A stretch of DNA of 6,214 nt from NCBI GenBank assembly GCA_013138655.1, contig WTCI01000262.1, positions 1 to 6,214 of the forward strand, given 5' to 3'. Made by a program: the position numbers and the translations under genes. The stretch is from Desulfuromonadaceae bacterium (lineage in GTDB: Bacteria; Desulfobacterota; Desulfuromonadia; Desulfuromonadales; Geopsychrobacteraceae). The notes under the pieces are model-generated. The model had not been told where the DNA came from. It did no database searches and saw nothing but the letters and a program-made list of their open reading frames with translations. Below, piece by piece: positions 1 to 6,214 of the stretch; positions within the stretch are counted from its first letter, which is position 1, and every line of letters starts with the position of its first letter.

Positions 1-2
1 GG

Positions 3-156
3 TTGATGGCGTTGCAAAAAGTCCGCCCTCCGGCGTTGCAGCAGTTTTTCAGGATCTCGACATACCATATGTATGCCTTCGCCCCTGAAAAACCACTACG
101 CCTTGTAGGTCGAAATTTTTGCTTAGCCAGCGTATTCTTTTTTGCGAGACCATCAA
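3..156. repeat. Long imperfect inverted repeat (palindromic intergenic element)
   Basis: Arms on the two sides pair in nested order. TTGATGG(N4)GCAAAAA at 3-20 is the inverse of TTTTTGC(N4)CCATCAA at 139-156, matching at all 14 positions outside the four-base spacer. Inside this, GGCGT (32-36) pairs with ACGCC (98-102), and GTTTTTCAGG (44-53) pairs perfectly with CCTGAAAAAC (84-93). At the centre CATAC (61-65) pairs with GTATG (71-75) around a 5-nt loop. GCAAAAA (14-20) could pair instead with a second TTTTTGC at 116-122. The symmetry far exceeds that of a simple terminator and resembles a palindromic intergenic repeat or a non-autonomous MITE-like element. I see no open reading frame of substance and no clear target-site duplication. 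The left boundary lies at the window edge, so the true extent is uncertain. Multi-copy status cannot be judged from one window. Confidence 0.6.
110..138 (+). promoter_or_regulatory. Weak candidate sigma70-type promoter for the operon
   Basis: TCGAAA (110-115) and TATTCT (133-138) each match four of six bases of the -35 and -10 consensus, with a 17-nt spacer. They lie in the right arm of the inverted repeat, about 64 nt before the first start codon. The match is poor enough to arise by chance. It is listed only because no better promoter is visible in the 201-nt upstream region; I found no convincing sigma54 -24/-12 pair. Transcription could also enter from a gene to the left of the window. 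Confidence 0.15.
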
Positions 157-185
157 AATGTTGTTGTCGTTTAACTTGTGGAATG

Positions 186-193
186 AAGGGGAG
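186..193 (+). promoter_or_regulatory. Ribosome binding site of the AOR-family gene
   Basis: AAGGGGAG is a purine-rich Shine-Dalgarno sequence 8 nt before the ATG at 202. It supports that start and suggests efficient translation of the enzyme. Confidence 0.7.
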
Positions 194-201
194 AGAAAGC
201 C

Positions 202-2040
202 ATGAAATTTCTGACGACTGATCCTGCTGCTGAACCTTCAGCTGTTCTCTATAAGCGTTGCACCGTTGACCTGAAGACGGGTGAAACAACCTTTGTCGAT
301 CTGCCCTGCCGAAATCTGGAGGATGTGCTGGGCGGTTTCGGGCGCTCTTTTCAGGACCTGGCCAAGCGGCAAATTGAGAACGCCTATTGCGACGAGAATC
401 CGTTGATCATCAATACCGGGCTACTGACCGGCAGTTCTGTCATGACGGCACTCCGCACCTACTTCTCCGGTTATAGTCCGATCAAGGGCTCGAAAAAGGG
501 GCTGCCGGCCGCCATGTGGTCAACCGGGAGCGGCAAGTTAGGCGCCAAATTCAAGTGGACCGGGCTGGATGAACTGATCTTCGAGAACTGCTCGAAGAAG
601 CCGCTCTACGTGGTGATTACAGAGAGCGGGAAGGGGCCGCAGGTTGAGCTCAAGCCCGCCGATCATCTGCTCGGCCTCTCGACTCATGACAAGATTATGG
701 CCCTGCAAAAGGAGTACGACAACGCCCATTTTGCCGCCATCGGTCCAGCTGGGGAAAACTGGCAGAACAACTATATGGGCGCGGTGGCCCTTTCGACCGA
801 GAATCAACTCAAGTCGGGTGAGGACAAGTGCCGCTTTGCCGGTCGCGGCGGCATGGGCAGCCTGATGGGCTACAAGAACATCCTCGCTCTGGTTGCCCAG
901 AGCAGCGACAAGATCGGCAAGGTCAGTGAGGCGGTCAAGAAGGTCAACATCAATGTCATCAAGGGGGGTGGTTCGGCGCGCATTCAACCGCTCAGTCGCG
1001 GTGGCGGTGGCGGTACCTGGGCAGCCTATGATGTCCTGCAGGAGTTCCATGCCGTGCCGGTCAATAATTTCCGACCACAGGGGAATGACATCCCGGAGAA
1101 ACTGTTCCGCGAGAATGTTGAGAAAAAGTATGACATCAAGTCGGAGGCCTGCTACCGTTGCGGCATCACCTGTCATAACAATATCTCCGAAAAGAACGCC
1201 GATGGCAGCAGGGGAGAGTTCCTGGCCAAGTTCGACTACGAGCCGCTCAACCTGCTCGGCACCAATCTCGGCATTCACGATGCCGGTCAGGCCGCCCGTT
1301 TGATCCAACTCGGGGATAACTACGGTATGGATGCCATCTCCCTCGGCGTCACCATCTCCTACGCCCTGGCCTACAACGAGCGTCATCCGGAGAAAACCAT
1401 CCTGGGCGGTGTCTCTTTCGGTAATTACGAAAAAATCCGCGAACTGATCATCCAGGCCGGAAAGGGAAAACTGCCGGAGATCGGCAAGGGCTCCATGCGC
1501 CTCTCGGAGAGTCTCGGCGAGACAGCTTACGCCTACCACGTCAAGGGGCTGGAGATTGCCGCCTACCAGCCGGAAACCAACCCCGGCTACGCTTGGGCTA
1601 TCGCCGGCGGTCACATGTCGATGGGCACCTACGGATTGCTGACCCGGGAAGGCAAGACGGATCTCGACTCCTGGGTCAAAGGGATTACTGAAGACAAGCT
1701 GCACATTGTCGGCTTCGACATGATCGGGCTGTGTAAATTCTTCGATATCGCCAAAGGGATCGGCACCCAGATGGTGGTCGATTGCCTGAAGAGCGAATTC
1801 GACCTGGATGTCAGCACTGAGGATATCCGCGCCGCCGTGCGCCGGGCTTTCCTGCGTGGCTTGGCTCTGGAACTGCGTCAGGGCTACACCAAGGCGGAGT
1901 TTTGCCTGCCTGCCGAGGTGATCGAGGATCCGAATCCCAACATCAAGCTGCCGAGTATCACCAGCCCGGAATTTATCGAAAAGCTGGAGAAGCGGGTCTG
2001 GGAAATCTTTGAGCCGGAATTGAAGGGGATTTTGGACTAA
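202..2040 (+). CDS. Aldehyde:ferredoxin oxidoreductase family tungstopterin enzyme
   Basis: This is a 612-residue cytoplasmic protein without a signal peptide, of normal length for the AOR family. These enzymes carry a tungsten bis-pterin and one 4Fe-4S cluster, and most oxidise aldehydes to acids with ferredoxin (or the reverse). The N-terminal domain (about 15-225) contains TVDLKTGET and the pterin/phosphate motif GRGGMGSLMGYKN (214-226). The cluster ligands are C317, C320, C324 (CxxCxxxC) and C511. The two pterin motifs are D372-NYGM-D377 and D506-MIGL-C511. E347 and H471 sit where the catalytic Glu and His of Pyrococcus AOR are expected, judged by eye. Divergent points are a run of five glycines (267-271) where the family usually has a GT-containing loop, and Met instead of Leu in the first pterin motif. 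No electron-transfer or pterin-biosynthesis gene is adjacent. Family membership is firm. The substrate is unknown: a general aldehyde oxidoreductase is the default, and a carboxylate-reducing role or a BamB-like role is possible. Confidence 0.93.
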   Translation: MKFLTTDPAAEPSAVLYKRCTVDLKTGETTFVDLPCRNLEDVLGGFGRSFQDLAKRQIENAYCDENPLIINTGLLTGSSVMTALRTYFSGYSPIKGSKKGLPAAMWSTGSGKLGAKFKWTGLDELIFENCSKKPLYVVITESGKGPQVELKPADHLLGLSTHDKIMALQKEYDNAHFAAIGPAGENWQNNYMGAVALSTENQLKSGEDKCRFAGRGGMGSLMGYKNILALVAQSSDKIGKVSEAVKKVNINVIKGGGSARIQPLSRGGGGGTWAAYDVLQEFHAVPVNNFRPQGNDIPEKLFRENVEKKYDIKSEACYRCGITCHNNISEKNADGSRGEFLAKFDYEPLNLLGTNLGIHDAGQAARLIQLGDNYGMDAISLGVTISYALAYNERHPEKTILGGVSFGNYEKIRELIIQAGKGKLPEIGKGSMRLSESLGETAYAYHVKGLEIAAYQPETNPGYAWAIAGGHMSMGTYGLLTREGKTDLDSWVKGITEDKLHIVGFDMIGLCKFFDIAKGIGTQMVVDCLKSEFDLDVSTEDIRAAVRRAFLRGLALELRQGYTKAEFCLPAEVIEDPNPNIKLPSITSPEFIEKLEKRVWEIFEPELKGILD

Positions 2041-2045
2041 TTTTC

Positions 2046-2050
2046 TGGAG
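2046..2050 (+). promoter_or_regulatory. Ribosome binding site of tamA
   Basis: TGGAG lies 5 nt before the ATG at 2056, inside the 15-nt gap after the enzyme's stop codon. It favours this start over the in-frame ATG at 2095, which has only a weak GAGA just upstream. Confidence 0.55.
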
Positions 2051-2055
2051 CTGTA

Positions 2056-3846
2056 ATGTCCGTTTATAATCTGCCTGTCCTGTTTTTTCTGAGAATGTTT
2101 TTCTCTCGGCTGAAATCCGTCAGGCAGACCCTTCCTCTGCTGCTGTTGATTGCACTGATCTTCCTTGGTTGGCCAACCTCTGTCTTGGCAGCCAGGGTTA
2201 ACGTTCGCGGTGTTTCCGGAGCACTTGCAGATAACGTTGCGGTTTTTCTTGCCTCAGTTCCTGATCCGCAGAGTGATGATCTTGAGAACTACCGGGAGCA
2301 GCTGAAAAAAAGCAGTTTGCAGGCTCTTCAGGCGTTCGGCTACTACGAGCCCGCCATAACCGTTAAGGTCGAAAAGGCTGAAAAAAGCTATTCAGCAGAG
2401 ATTCATATTGTTACCGGTAATCCGGTAAGAGTTACCCATCTGGATCTGCAGATAGAGGGTGAAGCTCAGCATGATCCTGAATTTCAGAGCATAATGCGCG
2501 ACCACCCATTACCGTTGGGTGACCCTTTTCATCACGGTAAATATGAAGAACTAAAATCTCGTCTCTCCGATCTGGCCACCTCAAGAGGCTATTTTGATGC
2601 GCAGTGGCTGACAGCCAAAGTTGAAATCAGTATTAAAGAACGCAGTGCCAGGATAAATCTGCTCTTCGATTCCAAAGAGCGCTATCGTTTTGGTGAGGTC
2701 ACAATCTCGGGCGCACCTGAATTAGAAGAGTTAATCAAAGCAACGCAGCCGTTTAATGTCGGTGATCCATATTCAACAATAATGCTGGCTGACTATAACG
2801 CCAGACTGAACGACAGTAATTTCTTTCGGACTATTCTGGTGCTGCCCGATTTTGCTAGACGGGCTGACGGAGTCGTTCCGATCATTATTCAGGCGACCCC
2901 ATACGCCAGAAATATCGTCAGTGTCGGTGGCGGCTTTTCTACTGATATCGGCCTGCGTGGAACATTGAAATGGACGGTGCCGCGGATCAATCAAGCTGGA
3001 CATTCGGTTATTGCCGAGCTTGAAGTTTCTAATCCAGAGCAGCAAGCTACTGCTTCCTATAAGATTCCGCTCGAAGATACGTATGAAAATTACGGCTTGC
3101 TGCAAATGGGCTATAAACACAGAAATAATGACGATACCGATAGCCGTAAATATACTCTGCAGGCTAAACGACAGCGCAAGCTGGCCAACCAGTGGGCGCG
3201 AGTCTATTTGCTGCGTTATGAACTGGAAGATTTCCGTCAGGGGGAGCAAAGAGACTGGTCCAGTTTGATTCTGCCGGGGATCAGTTTTACCAGGGAGCGC
3301 AGTCGCGGCGGCTTGAATGTCTATTGGGGCGACATGCTCCAGTTTTACCTGGAGTTCTCCGACCCGATCTGGGGTTCGGATGTTCGTTTGGCCAAAGTTC
3401 ATGGCCGGACCAAATGGGTCAGGACTGCCGGTGACAGGGCCGAGCATAAATTCATTGCCCGAGCAGATTTGGGTGCCATTGCGGTTGAGTCTATTTATGA
3501 GGTGCCTGCGTCCATGCGCTTTTTTACCGGTGGTGATCAGAGTATCCGTGGCTTCAGCTATGAAGCGATCGCTCCGCGCGATGAACAGGGTCTCCTGATC
3601 GGTGGCAGGTATCTGACGGTCGGGAGCTTGGAATATAGCTACCTGCTGTTGGAGAAATGGCGGGTGGCAAGTTTTATCGATGTCGGTACGGCAACCAACG
3701 ATTTCAGTGAACCGCTCTCGATCGGCAGCGGGGTTGGTCTCCGTTGGATTACCCCGGTCGGGCCGCTACGGCTGGATCTGGCTTTTGCGCTGTCTGAACC
3801 TGGAAAACCCTGGATGATTCACTTTTCCATGGGGCCCGACATATGA
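2056..3846 (+). CDS. tamA: TamA, outer-membrane Omp85-family translocation and assembly protein
   Basis: This 596-residue protein matches Escherichia coli TamA (about 577 residues, compared from memory) along its length. It has a Sec signal peptide with hydrophobic core LPLLLLIALIFLGW and a likely cleavage site after A45 (VLA). Three POTRA domains follow, at roughly 47-122, 123-207 and 208-280; markers are GYYEP (95-99), RGYFD (177-181) and ERYRFGEV (208-215). A 16-strand barrel runs from about 285 (VGGGFSTDIG) to the end. Barrel hallmarks are SRGGL (416-420), WGSDV (439-443) and FFTGGDQSIRGF (489-500), whose R498-G-F is the conserved loop-6 motif of Omp85 proteins. The C-terminus HFSMGPDI resembles that of E. 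coli TamA. In the outer membrane it works with TamB in assembling certain beta-barrel proteins such as autotransporters. The n-region of the signal peptide is long; starting at M14 (2095) would give a more usual one, but the ribosome binding site favours 2056. It sits 15 nt after the enzyme gene and overlaps tamB. Confidence 0.96.
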   Translation: MSVYNLPVLFFLRMFFSRLKSVRQTLPLLLLIALIFLGWPTSVLAARVNVRGVSGALADNVAVFLASVPDPQSDDLENYREQLKKSSLQALQAFGYYEPAITVKVEKAEKSYSAEIHIVTGNPVRVTHLDLQIEGEAQHDPEFQSIMRDHPLPLGDPFHHGKYEELKSRLSDLATSRGYFDAQWLTAKVEISIKERSARINLLFDSKERYRFGEVTISGAPELEELIKATQPFNVGDPYSTIMLADYNARLNDSNFFRTILVLPDFARRADGVVPIIIQATPYARNIVSVGGGFSTDIGLRGTLKWTVPRINQAGHSVIAELEVSNPEQQATASYKIPLEDTYENYGLLQMGYKHRNNDDTDSRKYTLQAKRQRKLANQWARVYLLRYELEDFRQGEQRDWSSLILPGISFTRERSRGGLNVYWGDMLQFYLEFSDPIWGSDVRLAKVHGRTKWVRTAGDRAEHKFIARADLGAIAVESIYEVPASMRFFTGGDQSIRGFSYEAIAPRDEQGLLIGGRYLTVGSLEYSYLLLEKWRVASFIDVGTATNDFSEPLSIGSGVGLRWITPVGPLRLDLAFALSEPGKPWMIHFSMGPDI

Positions 3847-6214
3847 GTGTCAAGTCAACATTACTTAAACTCAGACGTTGGGTGCTGCGCTTGTCTCTGG
3901 CAGCTATTGCGCTGCTCTTTCTGCTGACGATTGCCCTACTTGCTCTGCTCGGTACCCACCAGGGCAACTGTTGGCTGCTGGCCGTCATTACCCGCATAGA
4001 GCCGCGTTTCGCTGTAACCCTGGAACGTGGGACTCTGCTCGGCGAGGCGACACTGGACAATCTCAGCTGGTCCAGCACAGGTATCGACATCCTGATTCCG
4101 CAACTGGAATGGCGTTGGGACTGGCAGTGCCTGAGTGACGGGATGCTCTGCCTTGATCAGTTGCGGGCCCGGGGCGGCAGGCTGTCCCTGACAGAGAATC
4201 CCGCTGCCGTTTCAACTGCGGAAGTTGAGGGTGCCGCCTTTGAGCTGCCGTTTGCTGTCGAGATCCGCAGCCTGCAGTTGCAGCAAACCAGGGTTGATGC
4301 CTATGGCCAGAAGATTGTTCTGGCTGACCTGCAGCTGGCTGCCAGGTTGGACGAGGATGGCTTGCAGATCGCCCCGCTGAAACTTGGGGATCTCCAGGTG
4401 ACAATCGCGACAACTCCATCGGGACCGGCGTCTGCCGGGGCAAATGCAGCCGCTGGACATGCGCCTCTGGTCCTGCCCGAAATCAATCTGCCCTTGCCCA
4501 TCCGGCTGGATGGCCTGGATTTGGAAAATGCACACATCCGCCAGGCTGAGACCGAATACCTGATTCACAATTTACAGCTGTCGGCCCGCGCCAGAGGATC
4601 GGAGGTCGAGGTTTCGAGATTGGGGATATCCACTCCGGAAGTCTCGCTGCAGGCTCAGGCGCAGATCAGCTTGGTCGCTGATTACCCCTTGTCTCTGCAT
4701 GCCCGGGGCAAGCTGCTTGAACTTCCGCCCCTGAGCGGGCTTGAGGTTCAACTGACCGCAACCGGCAGTGTTGCCGACATTGTGGTCGAACTCAGCGCAA
4801 CCGGCCCGGTCTCGGGCCGGTTGCAGGCGCAGGCAAAGCTGCTTGATCCGCTGCTGCCGTTTGCCGCTCAACTGTCTTGGCAGGATTTCAACTGGCCCAT
4901 CCAACAGCCGACCTTGCACTCTGATGGGGGGCAGGTTGCGATCAGCGGGTCGCTTGAAGACTATGCCTTGCAACTTTCCGGGGATGCCAGTGGTGAGCAG
5001 TTCCCGGATCTGGCATTAACGGCCCGAGGCCAAGGGGATGCACAGCAGCTGAGGCTGGACTCTTTGATCCTGGAGGCGCTCGAGGGGGCCGCCGAGCTCA
5101 ACGGCTCATTGCGCTGGGGAGAAGAACTTGCCTGGCAGGGACAGCTGGTTCTTCAGCAGATCAATCCGGCAGGGTTGGTCGCTGCGCTGCCGGGGCAACT
5201 TTCAGGCCGGCTGAACACTGAGTTTCTGTTGCGCGACGGCAACTGGGATCTACGCTTGCAGCAGATTGAGATTGACGGCGAACTGGTGGGGCAGCCTTTG
5301 CGCCTGCACGGGGGAGTGCAGGTCAATCAGACCGGTGACTGGCAGCTTTCGCAATTGCAGTTGCACAGTGGTGATAACCGGTTGCTGGTCAATGGTCGAA
5401 TCGGTGAGGAGAGCAGCCTCGTGGGTGAGCTTGAGATTATCGATCTGCAGGCCTCGATTCCTCAGGCAACCGGTACTGCAAGAGGAGAATTCAACCTCTC
5501 CGGCAGGCGGGAAGCATTACAGTTGCAATTTTCGCTTGCTGCGGAAAAGTTGGTTTATGCCGAGCAAGGAATCGAGTCGCTTGATGCCGGCGGTCAACTG
5601 ACTTTTGCGGCAATGCCGCAGGGTTCGATGCGTATCCAGGCTGCAGGGATTACTTATCGGAACCTCTCTTTTGATCATCTGGACGCTGCTTTTGCCGGCG
5701 ACAGCGACGCTCACAGCCTGTCGCTTGACTTGCAGGGAGAGAAGTTTTCTGCGCACAGCAGTCTTAAGGGGCGGCTGGTTGAGCAACTCTGGTCCGGGCA
5801 GTTGCAGGACAGCCGGCTGGAAACGCCGCTCGGTCGCTGGAGTTTGGATGACCCTCTCGATCTGAACTATGATCTTGAGCAGCAGCGTGCGGCCATCGCC
5901 AGGCATTGCTGGCGCTCCGGGGATGCCGGCCTCTGCCTGAATGAAGAGGCCCAGGTCGGCGAGATAGGGCGACTGAGCATCAGTCTGCAAAATTTTTCCA
6001 GTTCACAACTGGCCGAACTGCTGCCTGAGGGATTCTCCTGGCAGGGAAGTCTTGCAGCCAACGCTGTTGCGCATTGGGCGCCGGATCAGAAGCCCCGGAT
6101 CAAGGTCGAGCTGTCAGCAGGCAGTGGTCGTTTCGAAATTGAACAGGTTGGACAAAAACTGCAGGCGGATTATCAGCAACTGGAGGTGAGCGCGGCGCTC
6201 GATGAAACGTCCGC
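3843..6214 (+). CDS. tamB: TamB, inner-membrane-anchored translocation and assembly subunit (3' end outside window)
   Basis: The frame starting at ATG 3843 stays open to the window end (790 codons plus two bases), so the N-terminal part is present and the C-terminal DUF490/TamB domain is missing. E. coli TamB is about 1,260 residues. The start overlaps the tamA stop (ATGA), implying translational coupling. A membrane anchor lies at about 17-37, preceded by K/R residues (K4, K9, R11, R12, R16), so the rest faces the periplasm. The body is repetitive beta-rich sequence with alternating hydrophobic residues, as expected of the AsmA-like hydrophobic groove. Two segments line up clearly with E. 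coli TamB: WQCLSDGMLC (C96, C103), and LETPLGRWSL followed by HCWRSGDAGLC (C689, C698). Cysteine spacings are the same as in E. coli as I recall it, suggesting periplasmic disulfides. TamB bridges the membranes to TamA and, with YhdP and YdbH, is linked to phospholipid transport to the outer membrane. Shorter overlapping frames here are shadows. Confidence 0.95.
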   Translation, partial: MSVKSTLLKLRRWVLRLSLAAIALLFLLTIALLALLGTHQGNCWLLAVITRIEPRFAVTLERGTLLGEATLDNLSWSSTGIDILIPQLEWRWDWQCLSDGMLCLDQLRARGGRLSLTENPAAVSTAEVEGAAFELPFAVEIRSLQLQQTRVDAYGQKIVLADLQLAARLDEDGLQIAPLKLGDLQVTIATTPSGPASAGANAAAGHAPLVLPEINLPLPIRLDGLDLENAHIRQAETEYLIHNLQLSARARGSEVEVSRLGISTPEVSLQAQAQISLVADYPLSLHARGKLLELPPLSGLEVQLTATGSVADIVVELSATGPVSGRLQAQAKLLDPLLPFAAQLSWQDFNWPIQQPTLHSDGGQVAISGSLEDYALQLSGDASGEQFPDLALTARGQGDAQQLRLDSLILEALEGAAELNGSLRWGEELAWQGQLVLQQINPAGLVAALPGQLSGRLNTEFLLRDGNWDLRLQQIEIDGELVGQPLRLHGGVQVNQTGDWQLSQLQLHSGDNRLLVNGRIGEESSLVGELEIIDLQASIPQATGTARGEFNLSGRREALQLQFSLAAEKLVYAEQGIESLDAGGQLTFAAMPQGSMRIQAAGITYRNLSFDHLDAAFAGDSDAHSLSLDLQGEKFSAHSSLKGRLVEQLWSGQLQDSRLETPLGRWSLDDPLDLNYDLEQQRAAIARHCWRSGDAGLCLNEEAQVGEIGRLSISLQNFSSSQLAELLPEGFSWQGSLAANAVAHWAPDQKPRIKVELSAGSGRFEIEQVGQKLQADYQQLEVSAALDETS

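Noticed and set aside
44..93. Rho-independent terminator formed by GTTTTTCAGG/CCTGAAAAAC
   Set aside because: The stem is AT-rich in its outer part, the loop is about 30 nt and no U-tract follows directly. T-runs at 116-120 and 138-143 are not preceded by a compact GC-rich hairpin. A role in termination is not excluded, but the structure is better described as part of the longer repeat.
3..221. 72-codon open frame at the left edge
   Set aside because: It runs through the inverted repeat and overlaps the start of the enzyme gene in another frame. It has no ribosome binding site in the window, and its composition does not look like a protein.
538..1704. 388-codon open frame on the minus strand inside the AOR-family gene
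   Set aside because: It lies antisense to a gene with clear family motifs. Its translation is low in complexity and shows no recognisable domain. Long antisense frames are common opposite GC-rich, codon-biased genes.
3878..6061. Many shorter open frames on both strands across the right third of the window
   Set aside because: They overlap the continuous tamB frame, which carries homology along its length and stays open to the window edge. None has recognisable motifs.
3843..6214. A repeat array or new surface adhesin suggested by the many short Leu/Gln-rich beta segments
   Set aside because: The alternating pattern is the normal AsmA-like/TamB architecture, and specific segments align with E. 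coli TamB.
1..6214. Defence system, CRISPR array, retroelement or prophage genes
   Set aside because: No direct repeats with regular spacers, no transposase, reverse transcriptase, nuclease or phage protein, and no tRNA-like sequence were seen on either strand.

Overview
The window holds three genes on the plus strand in one tight run. They are a tungsten-type aldehyde:ferredoxin oxidoreductase (AOR) family enzyme, then tamA, then the first 790 codons of tamB, which runs off the right edge. The enzyme points to an anaerobe. TamA/TamB and a Sec-type signal peptide point to a Gram-negative (diderm) bacterium. Taken together with the palindromic intergenic repeat on the left, a Desulfuromonadia/deltaproteobacterial source (Geobacter/Desulfuromonas/Pelobacter-like) is my best guess. 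That placement is inference, not proof.

Layout. Positions 1-201 are non-coding and mostly occupied by a long imperfect inverted repeat (about 3-156), followed by a short leader with a strong ribosome binding site. The AOR-family gene (202-2040) has the CxxCxxxC...C iron-sulfur ligands, the two pterin-binding motifs and the GRGG motif of the family. After a 15-nt gap, tamA (2056-3846) encodes a signal peptide, three POTRA domains and an Omp85-type beta-barrel. tamB (3843 to beyond the end) starts inside the tamA stop codon (ATGA) and has no stop in the window.

How they work together. TamA in the outer membrane and TamB, anchored in the inner membrane and spanning the periplasm, form the translocation and assembly module, linked to outer-membrane protein insertion and to phospholipid transport. 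The cytoplasmic AOR-family enzyme has no obvious mechanistic link to this machine. The spacing implies that all three genes are co-transcribed, and this unexpected pairing is one of the two main points of interest. The other is the palindromic repeat just upstream. I see no mobile-element gene, CRISPR array, tRNA, rRNA or defence system in the window.
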